From contig CAZQSL010000031.1 in NCBI GenBank assembly GCA_964595945.1, forward strand, positions 1 through 30,700: DNA of 30,700 bases, in the 5' to 3' direction. Made by a program: the position numbers and the translations under genes. Positions 16,306 through 25,894 of the stretch are shown here, piece after piece. Source of the DNA: CAZQSL01 sp964595945. GTDB taxonomy: Bacteria > UBP15 > UBA6099 > JAJRTR01. The notes beneath the pieces were generated by a model that saw only the letters and a list, made by a program, of their open reading frames with translations, was not told the DNA's origin and did not search any database. Within the stretch, counting starts at the first letter, position 1. Each line of letters begins with the position of its first letter.

Positions 16306-16539
16306 ATGCTTATGTCCAACGCCATCATTGCGGCTGGGGTCATTGCCGGCTTTTTTCTGCTCTCCCGAGGGTTCAGGAAGCAGAACGCCCTGTCGAGAGA
16401 AAACTGGCGCGTCTACGAAAAACAGATCGACGACATCCCCGACCAGCCATATTCAGAGGAATTCGGCGGCCGCCCGCGCTGGGTCATCGAAAACAAATAC
16501 GAAGGGCAATCCTCCCCCAGGCCCACGGAGGACGAATAA
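16306..16539 (+). CDS. small single-span membrane protein of unknown function
   Basis: A 77-residue protein with one hydrophobic segment (residues about 4-20) followed by RGFRK. By the positive-inside rule this places the C-terminal tail in the cytoplasm. The tail is charged and Pro-rich (about 25-77), ending PRPTEDE. I do not recognise a family. It lies between the second barrel gene (28 bases upstream) and the helicase gene (7 bases downstream). A purine-rich GGAG stands 11 bases before the ATG. The tight spacing suggests real translation, and its C-terminal codons carry the only good Shine-Dalgarno-like sequence (GGAGGA) upstream of the helicase. Confidence 0.65.
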   Translation: MLMSNAIIAAGVIAGFFLLSRGFRKQNALSRENWRVYEKQIDDIPDQPYSEEFGGRPRWVIENKYEGQSSPRPTEDE

Positions 16540-16546
16540 TCCCCAC

Positions 16547-18829
<2,283 letters not shown>

Positions 18830-18860
18830 CCGGCTTTGCGCCAATGCGCCCATTCTTTGT

Positions 18861-18889
18861 TTGAAATTCACGAAACTGGCTACTATTCT
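18861..18889 (+). promoter_or_regulatory. sigma-70-type promoter for the reductase-family gene
   Basis: TTGAAA (18861-18866, 5 of 6) lies 17 bases before TATTCT (18884-18889, 4 of 6), in a 158-bp intergenic gap. The start point would be near 18896. The leader of about 90 bases then contains an imperfect CGGAG/CTCCG hairpin. Confidence 0.5.
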
Positions 18890-18929
18890 AAGAGAAGTGT
18901 TGTAAGCAAATACTGTTCTGAAACAGGTG

Positions 18930-18958
18930 CGGAGCCCCCCTTGAAAAAGGCTTCTCCG
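18930..18958. repeat. degenerate copy of the GGAG-CCCC-hairpin repeat
   Basis: Outer arms CGGAG (18930-18934) and CTCCG (18954-18958) and inner arms CCTT and AAGG around a GAAA loop give an imperfect palindrome. Its sequence plan (GGAG, C-rich, TTGAAAAA, CTCC) matches the two better copies at 25489-25521 and 25563-25596. It lacks their flanking conserved segments. It lies within the leader of the flavoprotein gene. Confidence 0.5.
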
Positions 18959-18987
18959 TAAATACACAACAAAAGTAATACATCTGC

Positions 18988-20280
18988 ATGCAGACACACT
19001 ACGACATCATAGTGATCGGCGGTGGCCCTGGCGGCGCGGTCTGCGCCCGCGAACTCGCCCTCATGGGCCACAGCGTCATCGTCATCGAAAAATCACCGCA
19101 AAACGCATTCAAGCCCTCAGCCGGCGCCATCTCTTCACGCAATTTCACCATCACTCCCATGCAGGAGGACATCATCGAGCGCGTCATCGACTCGGGATTC
19201 TTCTGCACCGCATCCGGCAATACCTACACGATCTCTGCCGACGACGATGTCGCATACATGGTCTCCCGCGTAAAATTCGACAACTGCCTCCAGAGCCTCG
19301 CCACCGCTGCCGGAGCCGTCTTTCTCCACGAAGCCGAAGTCACCGCCATCACCATCACTTCCGAATCCGTCACGGTCGACATCACCTCGCCAGACGGCGA
19401 TTGCCAGATCACCGCCAGCGCCGTCGCGGGCGCGTTCGGCGGCGGCAACGCACCCCTCTACGAAATGCTCGGCTGCGAAATGCCGCCACTCATGGACCTC
19501 ATCCTCACTGAGCTCAGCCTCCCCGCCGGACAGATCGACCAGCAATTCGGCAACTCCGTCGAATCATACATGGACACAGCCCGCATCACCCCCGCGGGCC
19601 GCGCGTGGATTTATCCCAAGACCGGCACCGTATCGGCAGGCATCACATCCGCCGCACGATTCGACGAACAAACCCTCCGGGCAAAACTCCTCGACTTCAT
19701 CGACCACCATCCCGTCGCATCGAAAAAACTCGCCGGATACGTCCCCTGCAACGGCACGCTCGCCGACTCCACCTTCCGCCGCTCACTGCCCATGAAGCCT
19801 GTCGCAAAATCCTTCGGCGACCGGTTCCTCCTCATTGGCGACGCCGCCGGCGCCGGCGATCCCCTCACGGGCGAAGGCGTCTACCACGCGCAACGCACCG
19901 GACACATCGCATCCGTCGTACTCCACAAAGCCATCGACACCGGCGACTTCTCCGCCGAACATCTCGCCGACTACGAAAAACGCTGGCATCGCTCTCTCCT
20001 CCACTACGATACCGACTACAACCGCAAATCCGCCGAAATCCTCTTCAACGCGCCCAACGCCGATCTCGTCATGGAAACTCTCCTGCAAGTCGCCGAAGGC
20101 AACCCCAAAGTGCGCGAAGCCGTCCTTTGGGTCTTCACCGGCCTGCGCACCCAGCGCGAAGCCATGCTCCACGCCGCCAGCCCGCGCCTCATCCTCGACA
20201 TGGTTGCCCGTCTTTCCATCAAGGCCGTACCACTCATCCCGCGTATTCTCAAGACCTACAAACTGTCCGATCTGCTCTGA
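18988..20280 (+). CDS. geranylgeranyl reductase-family FAD-dependent oxidoreductase
   Basis: A 430-residue flavoprotein. The N-terminal FAD-binding motif is IIVIGGGPGGAVCARELA (7-24), followed by an acidic strand end VIEK (32-35). Residues 281-298 give the second FAD motif LLIGDAAGAGDPLTGEGV, characteristic of the GGR/FixC group of p-hydroxybenzoate-hydroxylase-like enzymes. WIYPK (207-211) matches the family W-x-x-P-K signature. Members reduce polyprenyl chains of chlorophyll, menaquinone or lipids, or act in unknown oxidoreductions. The substrate here is not evident, and no isoprenoid gene adjoins. There is no good Shine-Dalgarno before the ATG, and the next upstream in-frame options are not better. 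It is a single gene with its own promoter; the next gene also has its own promoter. Confidence 0.88.
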   Translation: MQTHYDIIVIGGGPGGAVCARELALMGHSVIVIEKSPQNAFKPSAGAISSRNFTITPMQEDIIERVIDSGFFCTASGNTYTISADDDVAYMVSRVKFDNCLQSLATAAGAVFLHEAEVTAITITSESVTVDITSPDGDCQITASAVAGAFGGGNAPLYEMLGCEMPPLMDLILTELSLPAGQIDQQFGNSVESYMDTARITPAGRAWIYPKTGTVSAGITSAARFDEQTLRAKLLDFIDHHPVASKKLAGYVPCNGTLADSTFRRSLPMKPVAKSFGDRFLLIGDAAGAGDPLTGEGVYHAQRTGHIASVVLHKAIDTGDFSAEHLADYEKRWHRSLLHYDTDYNRKSAEILFNAPNADLVMETLLQVAEGNPKVREAVLWVFTGLRTQREAMLHAASPRLILDMVARLSIKAVPLIPRILKTYKLSDLL

Positions 20281-20350
20281 ACCCCCCGCCACATCTGACA
20301 GCCGGATGGCATCCTTATATTGTTCTTTCTCCGTAATTCTTCACAGCATT

Positions 20351-20379
20351 TTGCTTTTATCTCCAACCATCGCTATGAT
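20351..20379 (+). promoter_or_regulatory. sigma-70-type promoter for the TIM-barrel/lgt/tgt operon
   Basis: TTGCTT (20351-20356, 3 of 6) lies 17 bases before TATGAT (20374-20379, 5 of 6). The start would be near 20386. The leader of about 90 bases carries a GTGCGC/GCGCAC hairpin (20394-20410) and ends in a GGGAGTG ribosome-binding site. The genes that follow are closely spaced up to 25459, so this may serve six genes. Confidence 0.48.
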
Positions 20380-20474
20380 AGCAGGGAGAAAACGTGCGCC
20401 CTGCGCGCACCGTCCGCGCCTGCTATGCAGTTCTGGAGGCGGGTCGCAATCCTGATCCCGGGAGTGATTTTGCC

Positions 20475-21170
20475 ATGAAAACCGGAACACCTCTCGCGGG
20501 CGGCATCTTTGACCAGGGCCGCACCGCCGTCATCGTCAGTCTGCCGCAAAACAGTGTCGAACTCGCCGTCGCCGCGGCCGGAGCGGGTGCGGACGCGCTC
20601 AAGATACATCTCAATGTCGAGCATGCCGCAAGCGGCACGAAATTCGGCTCTTACGAAGAGGAGCGCGACAACGTCGAAGCCATCATCGAGGCAGTCGACA
20701 TCCCTGTCGGCATCATGCCGGGAGCAGGCGTTACCGCTTCGCTCGCGGAAATGGCTGCTCTCGAAAAGCTCGGCGTCGCTTTTTATGACATTTATATCCA
20801 TGACATGCCGGCAGCGTACATGCAAATCGTGTCGATGACGCCGATGGCCGCGCTCGCTCCCGGATGGCAGCCCTGGCAGGCCGGACAACTCACGGCGCTC
20901 GGCATCCCCACGGTCGAGGCTTCCATCGTCGATCATTCCCTCTATGGCTCGCCTCTGCGGATGACCGATCTGCTCGCGTATTCCGCCATCACGTCGGCAT
21001 TCAGCGGCAAGGTTGTCGTGCCCACGCAGAAGGCGATAGCGCCCTCGGAAATCCCTGCCCTTCGCGGCGCGGGCGTCGATGGCATCATGATCGGCAAGAT
21101 CGTCACCGGCGACACGGCCGACTCCATCGCGCGCGCTACGGCGCGCTTCGCCGCTGCTGCGGCCAAATAA
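20475..21170 (+). CDS. TIM-barrel-like protein of unknown function
   Basis: A 231-residue soluble protein with repeated beta-alpha units: AVIVSLP (18-24), ADALKIHLN (39-47), IPVGIMPG (76-83), FYDIYIHDMP (103-112), IPTVEAS (144-150), KVVVPTQKAI (179-188) and GVDGIMIGKIVTG (200-212). The last is a typical phosphate-binding end of a TIM barrel. K43 and H45 and the EEERDN segment (61-66) are candidate active-site residues. I cannot name the family. It lacks the signatures of PcrB/GGGP synthase, ThiG, HisA/HisF and TrpC. GGGAGTG lies 8 bases before the chosen ATG. An upstream GTG at 20394 would add 27 residues inside the GC-rich leader hairpin and is unlikely. It is 12 bases upstream of lgt, and a metabolic role linked to the flavoprotein upstream or to the envelope is only a guess. 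Confidence 0.8.
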   Translation: MKTGTPLAGGIFDQGRTAVIVSLPQNSVELAVAAAGAGADALKIHLNVEHAASGTKFGSYEEERDNVEAIIEAVDIPVGIMPGAGVTASLAEMAALEKLGVAFYDIYIHDMPAAYMQIVSMTPMAALAPGWQPWQAGQLTALGIPTVEASIVDHSLYGSPLRMTDLLAYSAITSAFSGKVVVPTQKAIAPSEIPALRGAGVDGIMIGKIVTGDTADSIARATARFAAAAAK

Positions 21171-21182
21171 GAGGTTTTCATA

Positions 21183-22022
21183 ATGTATCCAGTCCTGCTA
21201 TCGCTCGGTCCGGTCAAAATCCATGCTTACGGATTCTTCCTCGCAGTCGCTTTTCTCTGTGGCATGTGGATGCTTGTGCGTGAGGGCAAACGCGCCGGCT
21301 TCAAACCCGAGGACATGGTCGATCTCACCGTTTTCATCATTGTCCTCAGCATCATCGGCAGCCGCGTGCTGTATATCATTCTCAAGCACGACGAATTCCT
21401 CAATGCCACGAGCATGCTCAAGATATATCAGGGCGGCATGTCCTATCACGGCGGTGCTGTCGGAGGATTTCTCGCGGTTGCCATCTTCGCGAGGCGGCGC
21501 AAGGTATCCGGATGGCGCATCATCGACGCGGGCATGCCGGCATTTATAGTCGGAGCAGCCATAGCCCGCATTGGCTGCTTTCTCAATGGCTGCTGCTATG
21601 GTGTGGTCACTTCGAGCCCGTTAGGTGTCGTGTTTCCTTCCATCGGCGACAACATGCCGCATCACCCGGTTCAGCTCTATGACTTCACTCTCCACATGAT
21701 ATTCCTAATAATCATATTCCAGCTTCGGCGCTTCAAGAAACGTGATGGCGACATGTTCGCTTTCTACCTAATGGGCTATGCCATCCTGCGCGCCATTACC
21801 GAACATTTCCGCAGCGGCGCCACGGCGGTCGTCGCCGCGCTCGGCCTCACGCAGGCACAGTGGGCGAGCGTTGCGATGTTTACCCTCGGGCTCGCGCTTT
21901 TTCTGCTGCGGCCCATCCCGCTGCCGCCCGCGCCGGTCCCAGCACCCGCGCCGGCAAAAAAATCCGGCTCTGGCCAGACACCGAAATCCAATAAAAAGAA
22001 GAATAAAGGAAACAGGAAGTAA
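21183..22022 (+). CDS. lgt: phosphatidylglycerol--prolipoprotein diacylglyceryl transferase
   Basis: A 279-residue inner-membrane enzyme that attaches diacylglycerol from phosphatidylglycerol to the lipobox cysteine of prolipoproteins. Family features are IHAYGFFLAVAF near the N-terminus (13-24), GSRVLYI (59-65), MSYHGGAVGG (86-95) and the Lgt signature RIGCFLNGCCYG (129-140). HPVQLYD (161-167) and RAITEHFR near residue 205 are also present. Around seven hydrophobic segments are visible. The C-terminus carries an unusual Pro/Ala-rich then Lys-rich cytoplasmic tail of about 40 residues (PPAPVPAPAPAKK to the end), absent from most Lgt proteins. AGAGG lies 9 bases before the ATG. It is 12 bases after the TIM-barrel gene and 42 bases before the RluD-type gene. 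Its presence supports a lipoprotein-bearing envelope. Confidence 0.96.
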   Translation: MYPVLLSLGPVKIHAYGFFLAVAFLCGMWMLVREGKRAGFKPEDMVDLTVFIIVLSIIGSRVLYIILKHDEFLNATSMLKIYQGGMSYHGGAVGGFLAVAIFARRRKVSGWRIIDAGMPAFIVGAAIARIGCFLNGCCYGVVTSSPLGVVFPSIGDNMPHHPVQLYDFTLHMIFLIIIFQLRRFKKRDGDMFAFYLMGYAILRAITEHFRSGATAVVAALGLTQAQWASVAMFTLGLALFLLRPIPLPPAPVPAPAPAKKSGSGQTPKSNKKKNKGNRK

Positions 22023-22064
22023 CTCGCCACGGCTCATCCCGCGGGCAGCCACCTCGCCATATAC

Positions 22065-23090
22065 ATGCCTGAAAAATACGCGAAATCACCAGATGAACTC
22101 CTCGACGAACGCACCGTGCATTTCGACTATGCCGGCGACAGCCCCACACGGCTCGATGTTTTTCTCGTCGAGCATCTCGACCACTTTTCGCGCAGCCACG
22201 TGCAGAAGATCATAAAAAACGGCACCGCATTCATCAACGGCGAAAAAGCCCGCGCATCAGACAAACTTCGCAAGGGCGACGCCGTCGCGATCGAAATCCC
22301 GCCGCCTGAGCCCACCGACATCCAGCCCGAAGACATCCCGCTCGACATAATTTTCGAAGACGACTGCCTGGTCGTCATCAACAAGCAGAAAAATCTCACC
22401 GTCCACCCCACGCCCAACCGCACGTCCGGCACACTCGTCAACGCACTCCTCGCCCACTGCGACGGCAACCTCTCAGGCATCAACGGCATCCTGCGCCCCG
22501 GCATCATCCATCGCCTCGACAAGCAGACCTCCGGCCTCATCGTCGTCGCGAAATCCGACATCGCTCACGTCTCCATCGCCGACCAGATGCGTAATCGCGA
22601 AACCCGCAAACGCTACACCGCCATCGTCTCCGGCATCGTGCGCGACATCAACGGCGAAGTCCGCACCCACATCGGGCGATGCCCCTTCGACCGCAAAAAA
22701 ATGGCCGTCGTCACCAGCGGCGGCAAATCGGCCCATACGGAGTACGACATTGTCAGGCGTTACAACTTCTTCACCCACATCGACGTGATCCTCCACACCG
22801 GCCGCACGCACCAGATACGCGTCCACATGGCGCACATCGACCATCCCGTCATCGGCGATCCGCTCTACGGCGGCTGCAAGTTCAATGCCGAAGGCCGCAA
22901 GATCGCCCCCGCCGCCGCCGCGCGCATCCAGTCCGAAATCGACCTGCTCGACGGCCAGGCGCTCCATGCGCGCGAACTGTCGTTTATCCACCCCATGACC
23001 GGCGAACCCCTCCACTTCACGGCACCGCTCCCGCCCGACATCGACAGGTTTCTCACTTTCATCAAAAACGGAGGCGACAATGCAGTTTGA
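22065..23090 (+). CDS. rluD: RluA/RluD-family 23S rRNA pseudouridine synthase
   Basis: A 341-residue enzyme with an N-terminal S4 RNA-binding domain (about 28-90: RLDVFLVEHL, RSHVQKIIKNGTAFING) and an RluA-type catalytic domain. The catalytic Asp is D152 in IHRLDKQTSGL (148-158). HTGRTHQIRVHMAHIDHPVIGD and the C-terminal LHARELSFIHP are typical of RluD, which modifies helix 69 of 23S rRNA; RluC or other paralogues cannot be excluded. No clear Shine-Dalgarno precedes the ATG. Its last 11 bases overlap the start of tgt, and the GGAGG for tgt lies inside this gene, so translation of the two RNA-modification genes is coupled. Confidence 0.92.
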   Translation: MPEKYAKSPDELLDERTVHFDYAGDSPTRLDVFLVEHLDHFSRSHVQKIIKNGTAFINGEKARASDKLRKGDAVAIEIPPPEPTDIQPEDIPLDIIFEDDCLVVINKQKNLTVHPTPNRTSGTLVNALLAHCDGNLSGINGILRPGIIHRLDKQTSGLIVVAKSDIAHVSIADQMRNRETRKRYTAIVSGIVRDINGEVRTHIGRCPFDRKKMAVVTSGGKSAHTEYDIVRRYNFFTHIDVILHTGRTHQIRVHMAHIDHPVIGDPLYGGCKFNAEGRKIAPAAAARIQSEIDLLDGQALHARELSFIHPMTGEPLHFTAPLPPDIDRFLTFIKNGGDNAV

Positions 23091-24186
23091 AATCCGTGCC
23101 CGCGAAGGTGCGGCCCGCACCGGCACAGTCACACTCCCGCGAGGTTCATACGACACCCCGGTCTTCATGCCAGTCGGCACGCAGGCTTGCGTCAAAACCA
23201 TGTCGCCCCACGACATCGGGCATATCGGCGCGAAAATCATCCTTTCCAACGCCTACCACCTCTACCTGCGCCCTGGCTGCGATGTCGTCGAAACCATGGG
23301 CGGCGTACAGCAATTCATGTCGTGGCCCGGCCTCGTACTCACCGACAGCGGCGGATTTCAGGTCTTCAGCCTCAAGACACTCACCAAAATCACCGAAGAC
23401 GGTGTGCACTTTCAGTCGCATATCGACGGCTCGCGCCACTTCATCGGCCCCGAGAAAAGCATGGAAATCCAGCGCGCCATCGGCGCCGACCTCATCATGG
23501 CATTCGACGAATGCGCTCCGGGCGACGCCCCGAAAGCTGCCGTGGCCGCCGCTGTCGAACGTACCTCGCGATGGGTCGCCCGCTGCCGCGAAGTCCCGCT
23601 CAAGCCACACCAGACACTCATCCCCATCATACAGGGCGGCATATTCCCCGACCTCCGCGCGCAATCGGCCGCAACCACCACCGCACTCGGATTTCCCGCC
23701 TACGCCATCGGCGGCCTCAGCGTCGGCGAGTCTCACGAAGACATGCTCGCCACCCTTGACGCCACCGTCCCGCTACTGCCCGACGGCGCGCCGCGATACC
23801 TCATGGGCGTCGGCATGCCACGCGACATATTCGAAGCCGTCGAACGCGGCATCGACATGTTCGACTGCGTGCTCCCCACCCGCGTAGCCCGCAACGGCCT
23901 TGCACTCACCACACACGGACGCGTCAATCTCCGCAACGCCAAATACAAAACCGACCCTCTGCCCATCGATCCCGAATGCACCTGCTACACCTGCGCCAAC
24001 TTCTCGCGCGCCTACCTGCGCCACCTCTTCATGGCCGGCGAAATCATGGCTCCCCGGCTTGCCACTTTCCACAATCTGTTCTTCTATGCTAAAATGACAC
24101 AAACCATTCGCGAGGCCATCGCAGCCGGTCGCTTCGCCCAGACAAAAAAAGAGTTCCTTTCGAGGTTCGACACAGGAGGAAAATAA
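23080..24186 (+). CDS. tgt: queuine tRNA-ribosyltransferase (tRNA-guanine transglycosylase)
   Basis: A 368-residue enzyme that exchanges guanine for preQ1 at position 34 of GUN-anticodon tRNAs. Visible are the catalytic base D89 in LTDSGGFQVFS (87-97), the substrate loop GG-L-SVGE (211-217) and the nucleophile D262 in MFDCVLPTR (260-268). The zinc site is C300, C302, C305 and H331 (CTCYTC plus TFHNL). Length agrees with bacterial Tgt (about 375). The ATG has GGAGG 6 bases upstream, inside the rluD-type gene, with an 11-base overlap. yajC begins one base after the stop. tgt-yajC is a classic gene pair; no queuosine synthesis gene is visible in the window. Confidence 0.97.
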   Translation: MQFEIRAREGAARTGTVTLPRGSYDTPVFMPVGTQACVKTMSPHDIGHIGAKIILSNAYHLYLRPGCDVVETMGGVQQFMSWPGLVLTDSGGFQVFSLKTLTKITEDGVHFQSHIDGSRHFIGPEKSMEIQRAIGADLIMAFDECAPGDAPKAAVAAAVERTSRWVARCREVPLKPHQTLIPIIQGGIFPDLRAQSAATTTALGFPAYAIGGLSVGESHEDMLATLDATVPLLPDGAPRYLMGVGMPRDIFEAVERGIDMFDCVLPTRVARNGLALTTHGRVNLRNAKYKTDPLPIDPECTCYTCANFSRAYLRHLFMAGEIMAPRLATFHNLFFYAKMTQTIREAIAAGRFAQTKKEFLSRFDTGGK

Positions 24187-24187
24187 G

Positions 24188-24487
24188 TTGCCAAACATGG
24201 ATCAGCAGTCGATGTCATCACTCGTAATGATAGTGGTGCTTTTCGCAGTGATGTATTTCTTCATGATCAGACCGCAGCGCAAACAGCAGAAAGAGCGCCA
24301 GACACTACTCGACAGCCTCGCCCCCGGCGACAAGGTCATCACCACCGGCGGCATCTATGGCGAAATAATCGAAGTACGCAAAAAAAGCATCAGAGTCAAG
24401 GTCGCGAAAGATGTCGTGCTCCGCATGAGCAAAGCCGGCATACAGGCCAAGACCTCGAAATCAGACGACGACAGCAAGGAAGACTAA
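24188..24487 (+). CDS. yajC: Sec translocon accessory protein YajC
   Basis: A 99-residue single-span membrane protein. The hydrophobic segment (residues about 11-27, MIVVLFAVMYFFMI) is followed at once by RPQRKQQKER, the YajC hallmark. LAPGDKVITTGGIYGEIIEV (about 45-64) and a charged Asp/Lys tail complete the family pattern. YajC associates with SecDF-YidC. I start at TTG (24188) because AGGAGGA (24174-24180) is optimally placed for it, whereas the ATG at 24197 is 17 bases away. It is immediately downstream of tgt. The expected next genes secD and secF do not follow; instead a SPOR-domain gene begins 9 bases later. Confidence 0.95.
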   Translation: MPNMDQQSMSSLVMIVVLFAVMYFFMIRPQRKQQKERQTLLDSLAPGDKVITTGGIYGEIIEVRKKSIRVKVAKDVVLRMSKAGIQAKTSKSDDDSKED

Positions 24488-24496
24488 GCCTCCGTC

Positions 24497-25459
24497 ATGG
24501 CAAAAAAGAAAAAAACATCGGGAGTGAGCGGCGTCAACACGGCAGCCATGGCGGCAGTCGTGCTGCTTTTTGTCATAGCGATCCTCGTCCCGGGGGCCGC
24601 ATCACGCCGCAAGGCAGCACAGCAAGTCGCCGAAAAGCCGCTCACCCCCCAGCAGTCAGTCCACATCACACTTCGCACCGAACCTCTCCGCGAGGGCGCA
24701 AAACCACGCAAGGCCGCAAGCAAGGCCGTATCGGTCACCGTCAAAAAGGACCCCCCTGTCCCGATGGCGCCCCGCAAAAGAATGCCGCGCGAAGACCGCG
24801 TGGAAGCACGAAAAAAAGCCACTCCCGCCGCCGTTCGTGACAACGCTACTCCTGTCAAGCGCAAAGACCAGCCCCGGCGCGAAGAAAAACAACCTGAAAC
24901 CCGCGCACGGAAATCCACTCCCTCACATCCTCCCGCACCCGAAAAGAAACTGCCCGCCTCCGCGCAGGCCGCCACACCAAAACCCGCTCCCAGACCCGCC
25001 GCGCCACCCAAACCGGCAGCCATCAAAACTCAGCCGGCAGACGACAATATGCCGTCCTATGCCGACTGGCGCAAAGCCCCAATCACTGGCGACAAGCCGA
25101 CGGACAGGAAACCGGCTCCCACCCTCGCCAAATCTGCCGTGGCTCCAGCCATGCTCAAGCCCCTGCCAAAACCCGTCACAAAACCCGCACCGCCGAAAGA
25201 CCCCAACGCATCCATCAAACTCATCCCGCACTACTCCGTGCAGGTCGGCTATTCAGACACCAAGGTCCGCGCCGATGTCCTCCGCGACGTCCTGACTCAG
25301 CAGGGCTATTCCAACGCAAAAACCGTCAGCAGCGGAAAAGGCTACATCGTCGTCGTAGATAAATATACATTTCGCAACGAAGCCGAATCAGCCGCTCAGG
25401 AAATCAAAAACAAGCTCAACGTCGAACCAGTAGTCGCATCCGACCGCCCCGTACAATAA
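24497..25459 (+). CDS. SPOR-domain membrane protein
   Basis: A 320-residue protein with a short Lys-rich cytoplasmic start (AKKKK) and one transmembrane span (about 17-34). A long basic Pro/Ala/Lys/Arg-rich linker (about 36-240) leads to a C-terminal SPOR domain (about 245-313: YSVQVGYSDTKVRADVLRDVL, GYIVVVDKYTFRNEAESAAQEI). SPOR domains bind denuded glycan strands at division septa, so the protein should be an FtsN/DedD-like bitopic protein at the septum. Its topology fits FtsN, but no FtsA-binding or helical essential segment can be identified, so I do not use that name. It is the last gene of the tgt-yajC operon. The weak ribosome-binding region suggests coupling to yajC, which ends 9 bases upstream. 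A tandem palindromic repeat begins 9 bases after the stop. Confidence 0.88.
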   Translation: MAKKKKTSGVSGVNTAAMAAVVLLFVIAILVPGAASRRKAAQQVAEKPLTPQQSVHITLRTEPLREGAKPRKAASKAVSVTVKKDPPVPMAPRKRMPREDRVEARKKATPAAVRDNATPVKRKDQPRREEKQPETRARKSTPSHPPAPEKKLPASAQAATPKPAPRPAAPPKPAAIKTQPADDNMPSYADWRKAPITGDKPTDRKPAPTLAKSAVAPAMLKPLPKPVTKPAPPKDPNASIKLIPHYSVQVGYSDTKVRADVLRDVLTQQGYSNAKTVSSGKGYIVVVDKYTFRNEAESAAQEIKNKLNVEPVVASDRPVQ

Positions 25460-25467
25460 GAAAAATT

Positions 25468-25540
25468 GTAAACGTTCGCAGAAAATTAGCGGAGAACCCT
25501 TTTTGCAAAAGGGTTCTCCGCACCTCTCCCAAAAACTCTC
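25468..25540. repeat. palindromic repeat, copy A of tandem pair
   Basis: The unit starts GTAAACGTTCGC (25468-25479). It contains a perfect 15-bp hairpin, with arms 25489-25503 and 25507-25521 and loop TGC, and continues with CCTCTCCCAAAAACT (25523-25537). The hairpin core is GGAGAACCCTTTT. It lies 8 bases after the SPOR gene stop and might end that transcript, but no T-tract follows. Confidence 0.8.
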
Positions 25541-25614
25541 GTAAGCGTTCACGACAAGAGCATGGAGACCCCCTTTTTGAAAAAATGGGGTCTCCAAACC
25601 TCTACCGAAAAACT
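25541..25614. repeat. palindromic repeat, copy B of tandem pair
   Basis: It starts GTAAGCGTTCAC (25541-25552), 73 bases after the same segment of copy A. Its hairpin has 10-bp arms TGGAGACCCC (25563-25572) and GGGGTCTCCA (25587-25596), with a further TTTTT/AAAAA stack inside. CCTCTACCGAAAAACT follows (25599-25614). Head, hairpin plan and tail all match copy A, with compensating changes in the arms (AACCC/GGGTT against ACCCC/GGGGT) that keep the pairing. Confidence 0.78.
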
Positions 25615-25894
25615 TTATATGCTATGCTCCAGCCATTTTTTACGGGTTACAAGCGGTTAAGCGATGAAAAATTTCGGGAAGGTTGTGTGAACAGTTATTT
25701 AGAATTTCAATAGAAATTCCCCATCCATTTTATTGAAGCCTCCCGGGGGATAATCCCTGCTCTATTGAAAACATGTTTGTATTATCTGTGTAATCCGTGT
25801 CAGAAAGTCTTTATTGTTTTCCGATGCTGTGCCAGATCATCGCGACAGGCCATAACCATACATAAAGAAATGCAATTGATGTTTCGTATTGTAT

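Noticed and set aside
16298..16546. N-terminal extension of the helicase
   Set aside because: The frame is open but overlaps the small membrane protein in another frame, lacks family similarity, and the conserved start is at 16547.
20394..20474. GTG start giving 27 more residues to the TIM-barrel protein
   Set aside because: It lies in a GC-rich hairpin just after the predicted transcription start and has no ribosome-binding site; the ATG at 20475 has one.
20475..21170. Geranylgeranylglyceryl phosphate synthase (PcrB) suggested by the neighbouring reductase
   Set aside because: The PcrB signature segments are absent, so archaeal-type lipid synthesis is not supported.
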